A stretch of 64,000 bases of DNA from contig JAUNNI010000002.1 in the NCBI GenBank assembly GCA_030531555.1, positions 1 through 64,000 on the forward strand. Reading direction: 5' to 3'. Under the pieces are notes generated by a model, which was not told the DNA's origin, searched no databases, and saw only the letters and a list, made by a program, of their open reading frames with translations. Both the position numbers and the translations under genes were made by a program. Source of the DNA: Eubacteriales bacterium. Its GTDB lineage: Bacteria; Bacillota; Clostridia; Lachnospirales; Lachnospiraceae. This document shows, in pieces, positions 52,849 through 62,848 of this stretch (position 1 is its first letter; every line of letters begins with the position of its first letter).

Positions 52849-54780
52849 ATGAGAATCGTTGATTTATTGAAAAAAGACGCGGTTACTTTGAATGCGAAAG
52901 TAAGCAACAAAGCTGAAATGATCGACACTTTAGTTGGCCTTCATAACAAAGTTGGTAACTTAACTAACGCAGCAGCATTCAAAGAAGGAATTATGGCTCG
53001 TGAAGCTCAGGGCCCAACAGCAATTGCAGAAGGTATCTGTATTCCACATTCCAAAAATGCAGCAGTTAAAAACCCTGGTATCGCAGCAATCACAGTTCCA
53101 GCTGGTATCGACTGTGAAGCACTTGATGGTGAACCATCTAATCTTTTCTTCATGATCGCAGCTCCAGAAGGTGGCGCTGATGTTCATCTTGAAGCATTAT
53201 CCAGATTATCTACAATTTTAATGGATCCAGATTTCAGAGCAAAATTATTCGCAGCAAAAAATGCGGATGAATTCCTTGCAGAAATCGATGCAAAAGAAAC
53301 AGAAAAATATGGTGCAGAAGTAAAAGAAGCAGCTCCTGTAGCTCCAGCAAAATCTGGTTACCGTGTTCTTTGTGTAACAGCTTGTCCTACAGGTATTGCT
53401 CATACATACATGGCAGCAGAAGCACTTGAAAAAGCTGGCGAAAAACTTGGCATTGCAGTAAAAGCTGAAACAAATGGTTCCGGCGGAGCTAAAAATATTC
53501 TTACAAAAGAAGAAATCGCTAACTGTGATGGTATCATCGTAGCAGCAGATAAAAACGTTGAAATGGCTCGTTTCGATGGCAAGCCAGTAATCAAAGTTAA
53601 AGTTGCTGATGGTATCCACAAAGCAGAAGAACTCGTTAACAAAGTAGTTAACGGTCAGGCCCCTGTATATCACCACTCTGGTGAAGTTGCAGCAGAAAGC
53701 GAAGACGATGAAACATTAGGTCGTCAGATCTACAAACACCTTATGAATGGTGTTTCCCATATGCTTCCATTCGTAATCGGTGGTGGTATCCTCATCGCAA
53801 TTGCATTCTTATTAGATGATTACAGCATCGACCCAAGTAACTTTGGTATGAACACACCAGTAGCTGCATTCTTCAAGACAGCTGGTGGCGCTGCATTCGG
53901 CTTCATGCTTCCAATTCTTGCAGGTTTCATCGCTATGAGTATTGCTGACCGTCCAGGTCTCATGGTTGGTTTCGTTGGTGGTTCCATCGCAGCAGCTGGT
54001 ACATCCTTCGCTAACTACTTCAACCCAGATGCTCCTGTAGTATCCGGTGGTTTCCTTGGTGCTTTAGCAGCAGGTTTCATCGCAGGTTACCTTGTACTTG
54101 CATTAAAGAAATTAACAGAAAAAATGCCACAGTCCATGGATGGTCTTCGTCCAATGTTAATTTACCCAGTAATCGGCTTATTCTTAATGTCCGTAATCAT
54201 GTTCGCTGTTAACCCATTCTTCGCATGGCTTAACACATTACTTAACAATGGTCTTAACTCCCTCGGTGGCGCAAATGCAGTTCTCCTTGGAGCAATCGTT
54301 GGTGGTATGATGTCCATCGATATGGGTGGTCCTTTCAACAAAGCAGCTTACGTATTCGGTACAGGTGCTTTAGCAGCTCAGACAGACGCTGGTTTCCAGG
54401 TTATGGCAGCAGTTATGGTTGGTGGTATGGTTCCTCCAATCGCAATCGCAATCTCCTCCTGGGTATTCAAAAACAAATTCACAGATAACGATCGTAAAGC
54501 AGCTCCTGTAAATGCAATCATGGGTCTTTGCTTCATCTCCGAAGCAGCTATCCCTTACGCAGCTCAGGATCCAGCAAGAGTTATCCCATCTTGTGTAATT
54601 GGTTCTGCAGTAGCAGGTGGTTTATCCGAATTATTCGGATGTACTTTAAGAGCTCCTCACGGTGGTCTCTTCGTATTCCCTACTGTTGGTAACACAATGA
54701 TGTACATCGTTGCATTAATTGTAGGTTCCGTAGTTGGTGCAGTAATTCTTGGTCTTATCAAAAAACCAGCACAGAACTAA
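52849..54780 (+). CDS. fruA: Fructose PTS transporter, EIIABC
   Basis: The 643-residue protein joins all three PTS parts. EIIA (about 1-150) has the phospho-His in ICIPHSKN (His67); EIIB (about 170-270) has the phospho-Cys in VTACPTGIAHTYMA (Cys179); EIIC (about 290-640) is the membrane channel with about nine to ten segments. It takes up fructose as fructose 1-phosphate. The gene has strongly biased codons, suggesting high expression. A terminator follows. Confidence 0.96.
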   Translation: MRIVDLLKKDAVTLNAKVSNKAEMIDTLVGLHNKVGNLTNAAAFKEGIMAREAQGPTAIAEGICIPHSKNAAVKNPGIAAITVPAGIDCEALDGEPSNLFFMIAAPEGGADVHLEALSRLSTILMDPDFRAKLFAAKNADEFLAEIDAKETEKYGAEVKEAAPVAPAKSGYRVLCVTACPTGIAHTYMAAEALEKAGEKLGIAVKAETNGSGGAKNILTKEEIANCDGIIVAADKNVEMARFDGKPVIKVKVADGIHKAEELVNKVVNGQAPVYHHSGEVAAESEDDETLGRQIYKHLMNGVSHMLPFVIGGGILIAIAFLLDDYSIDPSNFGMNTPVAAFFKTAGGAAFGFMLPILAGFIAMSIADRPGLMVGFVGGSIAAAGTSFANYFNPDAPVVSGGFLGALAAGFIAGYLVLALKKLTEKMPQSMDGLRPMLIYPVIGLFLMSVIMFAVNPFFAWLNTLLNNGLNSLGGANAVLLGAIVGGMMSIDMGGPFNKAAYVFGTGALAAQTDAGFQVMAAVMVGGMVPPIAIAISSWVFKNKFTDNDRKAAPVNAIMGLCFISEAAIPYAAQDPARVIPSCVIGSAVAGGLSELFGCTLRAPHGGLFVFPTVGNTMMYIVALIVGSVVGAVILGLIKKPAQN

Positions 54781-54810
54781 ATCGATTACGATTTCCTGTA
54801 ATATAAATAC

Positions 54811-54850
54811 AAAAAAGAGGTTTGGTCCTTTGGGATCGAACCTCTTTTTC
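54811..54850 (+). terminator. Terminator of fruA
   Basis: AAAAAGAGGTT (54812-54822) pairs with AACCTCTTTTT (54839-54849), with an inner TGGTCC/GGGATCG pairing. Confidence 0.8.
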
Positions 54851-54896
54851 TATTTTATGGAAAACAGTAAAATGATGGTAGGGCATTCAGGATAAT

Positions 54897-54925
54897 TTGA
54901 CTTTAACGATGGAAACCACTATAAT
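54897..54925 (+). promoter_or_regulatory. Promoter of the branching-enzyme-like gene
   Basis: TTGACT (54897-54902), 17 bp, TATAAT (54920-54925). It shows that the gene is still set up for transcription, and that the in-frame ATG at 54909 inside the spacer is not the start. Confidence 0.75.
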
Positions 54926-54959
54926 AAACCATAATGAAAAATGGGAAGAGGTGAAAAGA

Positions 54960-56968
54960 ATGCGTAGAGAGATCGCTCAGATTATCCGACAAGATAAGGT
55001 AATGGAGCTGGTGTATGGCAATAACAGCTCTCCAAAAGATATCCTTGGCCGTCATATGATTGAGAATGGGCAGGTGATTTCCTGTTATCATCCGGATGCT
55101 GTAAAAATGTGTATCTTAGACGATGATGATCATCGTTATGAGATGGATCCTGTGGAAAGACATCCAATATATGCCGCATTTTTTCCACATAAAGATGAAT
55201 TTCATTACCGGGTAGAAATGACATTTCGAGATGGAAACATTTTAGTGTCCGAAGATCCATACAGTTTTGCCAGCATTATCACTGATGAGGAAGAACAGCT
55301 TTTTATTGATGGCGAATGGTATGATTGTTATGAGAAGATGGGAGCACATCCTATGACTTTAGATGGGGTGGCAGGTATTTATTTTGCTGTTTGGGCTCCC
55401 AATGCAACTCGTGTCAGTGTAATTGGAGATTTCAATTACTGGAATGGTATGATCTGCCCGATGCAAAAAAGAGAAAAATCAGGAATTTTTGAATTGTTTG
55501 TTCCAAGAATTCAGTCAAAATCTTTGTATCGATTTGAGATAAAATCTTTTGAGAAGGGCATTGTAAGAAAAGTCGATCCGCTTGGAACCATTGATTTGAA
55601 TGGATCCGGAGACACATCGATAGTTTTGAATGTGAAAGAATATGTCTGGAAGGACGAAGAATGGATGCGTTCCAGAAAAGAAAAAAACTGGAAGAAGTTT
55701 CCATTTGCCTTGTGCGAAAGAGAGTTTTTGGATCGATTCCGTGAAGAAGTTTCCGAAAGAGAATGTTTTACTCATGTTCTACTGAAGGCCCCAGATTTTT
55801 GTCATGGCACCAGAGGAAAAATCAGAGAGTGGATAGATGATCTTCACAGAAGAGGAATTGGTGTTATTCTTCAGATGGCCACTGGATTTTTCCCAGAGGG
55901 AGAATGCGGTTTGTCCTCTTTTGATGGCAGCAATCTTTATGACCATACAGATGAGAGAATACGCCATGATTGGAAAAAACATCGTATCCGCTTTGACCAC
56001 AGTAAAAAAATGGTCAATGGATATATCATGTCTTATCTCTTTTTCTGGATGAGAGAATTCCATGTTGATGGATTCTTATTTAAAGATATGACAGATATGA
56101 TTTACCCATCCTGGAAAGGAGAAGGAGACGAGAAGACGGTTCTTCACCAAAAATACAGTGACCGCTTTTTGAGAAAGGCAGTAAAAGCAATTAAAAAAGA
56201 AGATTTCAGTGTTTTAGTGATTGCGGATGAAAAACAGGAAATTGACACACATTACAGTGAACTTCTTTTTAGCAAAGATGGATTTGATCTTCTGATCAAC
56301 TACAGTGTTCCAGATAGCTTGCTCGGCTATCTACACAGCTCCATTGATAAGCCAAGCAAAGATTACTATAAACTGGCTTTGCCGATGATGAAGAATGGGA
56401 TCCGAAAAACGGTGTTGAATGTATCCTTAGATGACATACATTCCGATGAGCTTCTTCTTCAAAATGAGGCATTTTTAAATGAGTATGATAAGATTTCCTG
56501 GAAAAAGCTGACCATGGGGTATCTCATGGGAGTTCCATCAAGAAAACGATGGACCTGGAATGATACGGAATCTGCAGCGGTAGAAAACTATCTGAAAAAA
56601 CTGTTTAACATTTATATGACCCATGATTCCATGTACACAAGAGAGGCAAAAAACCCTTCTTTCATGTGGATCAATGGAATTGATGCGCCAAATGCAGTGA
56701 TGACTTTTGTGCGTCGTTCTCCAAAAGGGGAAAGAAATCTTCTTTATGTCTGCAATTTTAGCAGAGAGAGAAAGAAGGCTTCCGTGTTGGTGTACCAAAA
56801 GAAGGCAGTTATCATCTTCTCCTCAATTCAGACTGGGAAGAATTTGGTGGATCTGTCCGAACCACAGAGAATTATGTGATTGGTGCCATGGATCAGGAGT
56901 GGGATCTTCAGCCATATTCCCTGCGTCTGACCATCCCAGGGCTTTCCGTACAGATTTTTGAATATTAA
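54960..56968 (+). pseudogene. Glycogen branching enzyme-like protein, active site lost and C-terminus frameshifted
   Basis: The frame opens at ATG 54960, six bases after GAGGTG, and runs 639 residues to a stop at 56879. Two N-terminal CBM48-like domains (AVWAPNATRVSVIGDFNYW) and a GH13 barrel of the GlgB type are clear (GECGLSSFDGSNLYDH). Catalytic blocks are altered: DWVPxHF reads Q305-M-A-T-G-F-F, and GLRVDA reads GFLFKD, so the nucleophile Asp is Lys375 and its Arg neighbour Leu373; the SHDE block reads SLDD. From about 56770 the GlgB C-terminus continues in the -1 frame (FRVGVPKEG to VQIFEY, stop 56966-56968). A real frameshift, a programmed slip or a sequence error are all possible. Without the nucleophile, branching activity is very unlikely. 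Confidence 0.8.
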
Positions 56969-57018
56969 ACATGCTAATGATTTACAAAATATAAATGAAA
57001 AAAGAAAGAGGTAATAAC

Positions 57019-57432
57019 ATGAAAGACGATTGTATTTTTTGTATGATTGCATCTGGAAAAATTCCTTCTGCAACCATCTATGAAGATAGTCATTTCCGCG
57101 TATTTTTAGACATTAATCCAGTGACAAAAGGACACTGTCTCATCGTTCCAAAGGAACATTTTGATAACATTTATGAACTGGATGCAGAAACCGCAGCAAA
57201 AGTATTCTCCCTTGCAACCATGCTTTCCCGCACATTGAAAAAAGCCTTGAAATGTGACGGTATGAACATCGTTCAGAACAACGGCACAGTAGCAGGCCAG
57301 ACCGTATTCCATTTCCACATGCACTTAATTCCAAGATATGATAACGATGGTGTCACAATCTTAGAAGAACAGGCTCCTGGCAATATGGAAGAAATCGAAG
57401 AATTAAGAAAACTGATCAAAGCAGAACTTTAA
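57019..57432 (+). CDS. HIT family protein
   Basis: The 137-residue histidine-triad hydrolase starts MKDDCIFCMIASG at ATG 57019, six bases after AAAGAGGT; the in-frame ATG at 56995 precedes that site. It has CIFC at residues 5-8, part of a zinc site in this family, and the HFHMHLIPR triad near residue 100. Such proteins cleave nucleoside phosphoramidates and related nucleotides. It lies 36 bases before a flavin reductase gene. Confidence 0.93.
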   Translation: MKDDCIFCMIASGKIPSATIYEDSHFRVFLDINPVTKGHCLIVPKEHFDNIYELDAETAAKVFSLATMLSRTLKKALKCDGMNIVQNNGTVAGQTVFHFHMHLIPRYDNDGVTILEEQAPGNMEEIEELRKLIKAEL

Positions 57433-57467
57433 AAATCGTAAAATACATATGACGAAAGGATTAGAGT

Positions 57468-58049
57468 ATGGGAAAGATTGATTTTAAACCAGGAAATATG
57501 TTGTATCCGCTTCCAGCGGTACTGGCAACGGTCAGGGATAAAGAAGGAGAGGATAACATCATTACTGTCGCATGGACAGGAACGGTTTGCACCAATCCAC
57601 CTATGCTCTATATTTCTGTCCGCCCGGAAAGACATTCTTATAAAGCATTGAAAGAGACCGGAGAGTTTGTGGTGAATCTTACCACAGAAGCCATGGCGAA
57701 AGGCACGGATTTTTGTGGAGTGCGTTCGGGAAGAGATGTTGATAAATTTGAAAGCACCGGATTTGTCAAAGGGGAAGCTTCCAAGGTAAATGTTCCAATC
57801 ATCATGGACAGTCCGGTGAATATCGAGTGTAAGGTGCGGGAAGAAGTGGCATTAGGATCCCATCATATGTTTCTTGCCGATGTGGTTCACGTGACAGTGG
57901 ATGACCGGTATATGGATGAAAATGGTACCTTCCATCTGGATTGGTCAAAACCAATTGTATATTCCCATGGTACTTATTTTTCCATTGGTGAAGCACTTGG
58001 AACATTTGGATATTCTGTCAGAAAGAAAAAAAGAAAGAAAAAGAAATAA
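57468..58049 (+). CDS. Flavin reductase family protein
   Basis: The 193-residue FMN-binding split-barrel protein shows YPLPAVLATVRDKEGEDNI, TGTVCTNPPMLYISVRPERHS and FVVNLTTEAMA typical of the flavin reductase-like family common in anaerobes. The C-terminus ends in a run of Lys/Arg. It could reduce flavin or hold FMN as an electron carrier; the partner is unknown. It probably shares a transcript with the HIT gene. Confidence 0.87.
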   Translation: MGKIDFKPGNMLYPLPAVLATVRDKEGEDNIITVAWTGTVCTNPPMLYISVRPERHSYKALKETGEFVVNLTTEAMAKGTDFCGVRSGRDVDKFESTGFVKGEASKVNVPIIMDSPVNIECKVREEVALGSHHMFLADVVHVTVDDRYMDENGTFHLDWSKPIVYSHGTYFSIGEALGTFGYSVRKKKRKKKK

Positions 58050-58107
58050 AGTATACTTTAGTTGAAAAAAACAACACAAATTCTTGTCTTTTAGGCTAAA
58101 TTATCAA

Positions 58108-58136
58108 TTTACAAATGGTATATCTCTTGCTATAAT
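58108..58136 (+). promoter_or_regulatory. Promoter of murA
   Basis: TTTACA (58108-58113), 17 bp, TATAAT (58131-58136) preceded by TGc. The leader would be about 155 bases and contains a pairing CAAATGAT/ATCATTTTG near 58161-58186. Confidence 0.65.
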
Positions 58137-58299
58137 AAAGTGATTTTTAATGTTTTCATACAAATGATATCATAAAAATCATTTTGTAAAGAATGAAACG
58201 CTTAGCAAGGGATATATTTTTTTGTTTGTTTTTAATTGTTTGACTATGATTCGGAATCCCTGTAGCAGATTAGATGGAAATAGATTTTGAGGTGCGTAA

Positions 58300-59601
58300 A
58301 TGGAACGTTATGTTATAAAAGGCGGGAAACCACTCGTTGGTGAAGTAGTAATTGGTGGAGCAAAAAATGCAGCATTGGGTATTCTTGCAGCAGCTGTTAT
58401 GACAGATGGTCAGTGTCATATTGATAATATGCCAGACGTAAGAGATATTAATGTTCTTTTACAGGCGATGAAAGAGATTGGCGCGATCGTAGACCGTAAA
58501 GGACCAAATGAAGTTGTGATCAGTGGCAAGGATATGAATCCGGACAATCTCGTCGTAGATAATGAATTTATTCGAAAGATCAGAGCAGGATATTATTTGA
58601 TTGGTGCTCTTTTAGGTAAATATAAAAAAGCGAAAGTTGTACTCCCTGGTGGATGTGATATTGGGGCAAGACCAATTGATCAGCACATCAAGGGATTTCG
58701 TGCGCTTGGAGCAAAGGTAGTAATTGAACAGGGAATGATTTATGTCGAAGCGGAAGAGCTTCGCGGTACTCATATGTACCTTGATGTTGTCTCCGTTGGA
58801 GCGACCATCAATATCATGATGGCAGCTTCTATGGCGGTAGGAAATACTACTATTGAAAATGCTGCGAAGGAGCCACATGTCGTGGATGTTGCCAACTTCT
58901 TGAACAGCATGGGAGCAAATATCAAGGGTGCAGGCACGGATGTCATTCGTATCAAAGGTGTGGAGAGATTCCACGATACAGAATACTCTATTATTCCTGA
59001 CCAGATTGAAGCCGGCACCTTCATGATGGCCGCAGCCGCAACACGCGGTGATATCATTGTGAAAAATATCATTCCAAAGCATATGGAAGCCATCTCTGCA
59101 AAGCTCATCGAGATCGGGGCAGAAGTCACAGAATCCGATGATGCCATTCGCGTCAGAGTAGATCATCGTTTAAAACATACACAGATCAAAACACTTCCTT
59201 ATCCTGGATTCCCAACAGATATGCAGCCTCAGATGGCAATTACTTTAGGATTGTCCACAGGAACCAGCATGATTGTAGAAAGTATTTTTGAGAATCGTTT
59301 CCGTTATGTGGATGAGTTACGTCTTATGGGTGCGAATTTCAGAGTGATGGAAGGGGATACCGCAATTATTACAGGTGTAGAAAAATACACCGGTGCAAGA
59401 ATCGAGGCTCCTGATCTTCGTGCAGGTGCGGCATTGGTAATCGCCGGCCTTGCAGCAGATGGTTGGACAACCATCACGGAAATCGGATATATCCATAGAG
59501 GATATGAACATTTTGAAGAGAAACTTCGCGGCCTTGGCGGAGTGATCAAAATGGTACATTCCGATGAGGAAGAAAACCTTTTTAAATTCAATAACAACTA
59601 A
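58300..59601 (+). CDS. murA: UDP-N-acetylglucosamine 1-carboxyvinyltransferase
   Basis: The 433-residue enzyme adds enolpyruvate to UDP-GlcNAc, the first committed step of peptidoglycan synthesis. It has the K22-N23 pair (GGAKNAAL), the catalytic Cys119 in [15 protein letters not shown], the fosfomycin target, and the [13 protein letters not shown] block near the C-terminus. The start follows TTGAGGTG. Many Firmicutes have two murA copies; a second is not in this window. Confidence 0.96.
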   Translation: MERYVIKGGKPLVGEVVIGGAKNAALGILAAAVMTDGQCHIDNMPDVRDINVLLQAMKEIGAIVDRKGPNEVVISGKDMNPDNLVVDNEFIRKIRAGYYLIGALLGKYKKAKVVLPGGCDIGARPIDQHIKGFRALGAKVVIEQGMIYVEAEELRGTHMYLDVVSVGATINIMMAASMAVGNTTIENAAKEPHVVDVANFLNSMGANIKGAGTDVIRIKGVERFHDTEYSIIPDQIEAGTFMMAAAATRGDIIVKNIIPKHMEAISAKLIEIGAEVTESDDAIRVRVDHRLKHTQIKTLPYPGFPTDMQPQMAITLGLSTGTSMIVESIFENRFRYVDELRLMGANFRVMEGDTAIITGVEKYTGARIEAPDLRAGAALVIAGLAADGWTTITEIGYIHRGYEHFEEKLRGLGGVIKMVHSDEEENLFKFNNN

Positions 59602-59624
59602 ACTTATTAATATGGAGAATTAAC

Positions 59625-60815
59625 ATGGAAAGATTATTATTTACTTCTGAATCTGTAACAGAAGGTCATCCAGATAAGATGTGTGACCAGGTTTCCGACG
59701 CCATTCTTGATGCGTTAATGGAAGCGGATCCAATGAGCCGTGTTGCCTGTGAAACAGCAATGACAACTGGTCTTGTTCTTGTAATGGGTGAGATTACAAC
59801 AAGTGCTTATGTTGATATCGCGAAGATCGTTCGTGATACAGTAAGTGAAATTGGTTATACACGTGGTAAATTCGGTTTTGATGCTGATACATGTGGTGTT
59901 ATGGTTTCTATTGACGAACAGTCTACAGACATCGCCATGGGTGTTGATAAAGCATTAGAAGCAAAAGAAAACAGAATGTCTGATGAAGAATTAGAAGCAA
60001 TCGGTGCTGGTGACCAGGGTATGATGTTTGGATATGCTTCCAACGAAACCGAAGAATATATGCCATACCCAATCGCTCTTGCTCACAAGCTTGCTCTTCA
60101 GCTTACAAAAGTACGTAAAGATGGTACATTGAAATACCTTCGTCCAGATGGAAAAACACAGGTTACTGTAGAATACGATGAAAATGGCAAGCCAGATCGT
60201 TTAGATGCAGTAGTACTTTCTACACAGCATGATCCTGATGTAACTCAGGAACAGATCCATGCAGACATTAAAAAATACGTATTTGATGAGATTCTTCCAC
60301 AGGATATGGTAGATGAGAATACAAAATTCTTCATCAACCCAACTGGTAGATTTGTAATCGGTGGTCCTCACGGCGATAGCGGTCTCACAGGTCGTAAGAT
60401 CATCGTAGATACTTACGGTGGATATGCACGTCACGGCGGTGGTGCATTCTCCGGAAAAGACTGTACAAAGGTTGACCGTTCCGCAGCTTACGCAGCAAGA
60501 TACGTTGCAAAGAATATCGTTGCAGCCGGCCTTGCTGACAAATGCGAAATCCAGTTATCCTATGCAATCGGTGTAGCTCAGCCTACATCTATCATGGTAG
60601 ATACCTTCGGTACCGGTAAGATTTCCGAAGAAGCTCTCGTTGCTATGATTCGTGAAAACTTCGATTTAAGACCAGCTGGTATTATCAAGATGCTCGATCT
60701 TCGTAGACCAATCTACAAACAGACAGCAGCATATGGTCATTTTGGAAGAAATGATCTTGATCTTCCTTGGGAAAAACTTGATAAAGTAGAAGACCTTAAA
60801 AAATATCTTGCTTAA
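59625..60815 (+). CDS. metK: S-adenosylmethionine synthetase
   Basis: The 396-residue enzyme makes SAM from methionine and ATP. It has the N-terminal [32 protein letters not shown], and the P-loop-like [20 protein letters not shown] (first 20 residues). GGAG stands before the start, 23 bases after murA, so there is no room for a SAM riboswitch and it likely shares the murA transcript. A terminator follows. Confidence 0.97.
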   Translation: MERLLFTSESVTEGHPDKMCDQVSDAILDALMEADPMSRVACETAMTTGLVLVMGEITTSAYVDIAKIVRDTVSEIGYTRGKFGFDADTCGVMVSIDEQSTDIAMGVDKALEAKENRMSDEELEAIGAGDQGMMFGYASNETEEYMPYPIALAHKLALQLTKVRKDGTLKYLRPDGKTQVTVEYDENGKPDRLDAVVLSTQHDPDVTQEQIHADIKKYVFDEILPQDMVDENTKFFINPTGRFVIGGPHGDSGLTGRKIIVDTYGGYARHGGGAFSGKDCTKVDRSAAYAARYVAKNIVAAGLADKCEIQLSYAIGVAQPTSIMVDTFGTGKISEEALVAMIRENFDLRPAGIIKMLDLRRPIYKQTAAYGHFGRNDLDLPWEKLDKVEDLKKYLA

Positions 60816-60858
60816 GAATTCATTAAGGAAAAAAGAAGGAAAACTTTCTAAACATTTA

Positions 60859-60906
60859 AGAAGTACATTTTTTCAGTGATTGCACTGAAAAAAGTACTTC
60901 TTTTTT
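60859..60906 (+). terminator. Terminator of murA-metK
   Basis: AAGAAGTAC (60859-60867) with GTACTTCTT (60894-60902) and the inner TTTCAGTG/CACTGAAA (60871-60878/60883-60890), followed by T. Confidence 0.85.
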
Positions 60907-60917
60907 GATTTTATTTA

Positions 60918-60946
60918 TTTACAGTTAAAAAGGTTGATGTTATATT
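60918..60946 (+). promoter_or_regulatory. Promoter of the pantothenate cluster
   Basis: TTTACA (60918-60923), 17 bp, TATATT (60941-60946). Confidence 0.65.
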
Positions 60947-60960
60947 GTAACAGGTTACAA
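60945..60960. promoter_or_regulatory. Operator-like dyad at the pan promoter start site
   Basis: TTGTAAC-AG-GTTACAA is a perfect 7-2-7 inverted repeat that overlaps the end of the -10 box and the expected transcript start, the usual place for a repressor site. The regulator is unknown. Confidence 0.6.
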
Positions 60961-61101
60961 CGATGGATGGTATTTTAGAGACTAAAAACCATACCGTGAC
61001 CACTTTATATGACAGCGAGCTTATATCTTTACAGAATAAGACTTGGAACATCACCTCGATATTTGCCAGCTTATAATGGACAACTATGGGAGGTGGTTAA
61101 C

Positions 61102-61953
61102 ATGAAGATTGGTGTGATTGGCGCAGGGAAAGTAGGAACTTCTCTGGGCAAATACCTTGGATCTAGCGGCCTGTCATTGACGGGCTTTTTTGATTTCCAC
61201 GAAAATGTGGCAAAAGAAGCAGCAGAATTTACAAACAGCCGATTTTATGAAGATGTAGAATTGCTGGTAAAGGAAAGTGATGTTCTGTTTCTTACGGTAC
61301 CAGACGGTGTAATCACCACTGTCTGGGAGCAGATTAAAGATATGCCTGTATCAGGTAAGTACGTATGTCATTGTAGTGGTGCCATGTCAGCCAGGGATGC
61401 ATTCCCTGATGCAAAAGAGAAAGGGGCGTATGCCTATTCCGTTCATCCTCTGTTTGCAGTGAGTGACCGTTTCCATTCCTATGGAGAGTTAAACGGTGCT
61501 TACTTTACCATTGAAGGAGATGAAAGGAAGGACGCGATTCCAAAACTCTTTGAAGATTTGGGAAACCCGGTTTGTAAGATTACTGCAGCAGATAAAGCAA
61601 CTTATCATCTTGCAGCAGCCATCGCAAGTAACCATGTGGTTGCTCTCATGAATCAGAGTATTGAGCTTCTTATGAAGTGTGGATTCACGGAAGAGGGTGC
61701 CAGAGCTGCCTTGTCTCCAATTGTGAAGGGAAATGTTTCACACATTTTGGAGGATGGAACCATAGCAAGCCTCACCGGTCCGGTGGAGCGTGCAGATCTT
61801 TCCACCATCATCAAACATTTGGATTGTCTTGATGAGGAAGATCAGCTTTTATATTGCTTATTATCAAGAAAATTACTCTCCATTGGAAAGAAGAAAAATC
61901 CAGAGAGAGATTACAGTGCATTAGACACATTTTTGTCAGGAAAGGTAAGATAG
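61102..61953 (+). CDS. Rossmann-like/DUF2520 oxidoreductase, candidate ketopantoate reductase
   Basis: The 283-residue protein starts MKIGVIGAGKVGTSLG at ATG 61102, behind GGGAGGTGG; an in-frame ATG at 61009 gives non-family sequence. It has an N-terminal NAD(P)-binding Rossmann domain (GAGKVG), the HCSGAMSARDA and YSVHPLFAVSD blocks of this family, and a C-terminal helical DUF2520 domain (AAAIASNHVVALMN) like 6-phosphogluconate dehydrogenase-type C-domains. It is the first gene before panB and panC, 3 bases from panB. No classic panE is seen, so it may supply ketopantoate reduction; that is inference from position and fold. Confidence 0.85.
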   Translation: MKIGVIGAGKVGTSLGKYLGSSGLSLTGFFDFHENVAKEAAEFTNSRFYEDVELLVKESDVLFLTVPDGVITTVWEQIKDMPVSGKYVCHCSGAMSARDAFPDAKEKGAYAYSVHPLFAVSDRFHSYGELNGAYFTIEGDERKDAIPKLFEDLGNPVCKITAADKATYHLAAAIASNHVVALMNQSIELLMKCGFTEEGARAALSPIVKGNVSHILEDGTIASLTGPVERADLSTIIKHLDCLDEEDQLLYCLLSRKLLSIGKKKNPERDYSALDTFLSGKVR

Positions 61954-61956
61954 ATT

Positions 61957-62784
61957 ATGAAAAATACAGTAACAACATATCAGCAGATGAAAGACAACCA
62001 CGAAAAAATCACTATGCTCACAGCATATGACTACTCCACAGCTAAATTAATCGATGAAGCTGGAATCAACAGTATCCTTGTTGGTGACTCCCTTGGAAAT
62101 GTAATGCTTGGATACGATACTACAATCGCTGTAACTATGGAAGACATGATCCATCACGGAAAAGCTGTTTGCCGCGGTGCAAAAAATGCTTTAGTAGTTG
62201 TTGATATGCCATTCATGAGCTACCAGACATCTGTGTATGATGCAGTAGTAAATGCAGGACGTCTCATGAAAGAAACAGGATGTGCAGCAGTTAAATTAGA
62301 AGGTGGCAAAGTAGTTTGCCCACAGATCAAAGCAATCGTTGATGCATCCATCCCAGTATGTGCTCACCTTGGTCTTACACCACAGTCCATCAATGCATTT
62401 GGTGGTTTCAAAGTACAGGGTAAATCCTTAGAAGCAGCACAGAAATTAATCGAAGATGCTAAGGCAGTTGAAGAAGCTGGTGCATTTGCCATCGTTTTAG
62501 AATGTGTTCCAGAAAAATTAGCAAAAATGATCTCTGAAGCAGTTCATGTTCCAACAATCGGTATCGGTGCAGGTGCAGGCTGTGACGGACAGGTATTAGT
62601 ATATCAGGATATGCTTGCCATGTTCTCTGATTTCAAACCAAAATTCGTAAGACAGTTTGCTAATGTTGGAGAAATCATGAAACAGGCATTTAAGGATTAT
62701 GATGTAGCAGTAAAAGACGGAAGCTTCCCAGCAGCTGAACATTGCTATAAGATTGATGATGATGTCATCGAAAAATTATACTAA
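61957..62784 (+). CDS. panB: 3-methyl-2-oxobutanoate hydroxymethyltransferase
   Basis: The 275-residue TIM-barrel enzyme makes ketopantoate from ketoisovalerate and methylene-tetrahydrofolate. It has [16 protein letters not shown], the metal-binding [31 protein letters not shown], the catalytic Glu in VLECVP and [19 protein letters not shown]. It starts 3 bases after the DUF2520 gene and precedes panC. Confidence 0.97.
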   Translation: MKNTVTTYQQMKDNHEKITMLTAYDYSTAKLIDEAGINSILVGDSLGNVMLGYDTTIAVTMEDMIHHGKAVCRGAKNALVVVDMPFMSYQTSVYDAVVNAGRLMKETGCAAVKLEGGKVVCPQIKAIVDASIPVCAHLGLTPQSINAFGGFKVQGKSLEAAQKLIEDAKAVEEAGAFAIVLECVPEKLAKMISEAVHVPTIGIGAGAGCDGQVLVYQDMLAMFSDFKPKFVRQFANVGEIMKQAFKDYDVAVKDGSFPAAEHCYKIDDDVIEKLY

Positions 62785-62848
62785 AAAGAAGTTAAGATAA
62801 ATGATTTTCCTAAGGGAAAAGGAATGAAAGATGAAAAGGAGAAAAAAC

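Noticed and set aside
59602..59624. SAM riboswitch before metK
   Set aside because: Only 23 bases separate murA and metK.
60945..60960. BirA (biotin) operator
   Set aside because: The half sites look similar, but BirA needs a spacer of about 14-16 bases and here it is 2; there are no biotin genes.
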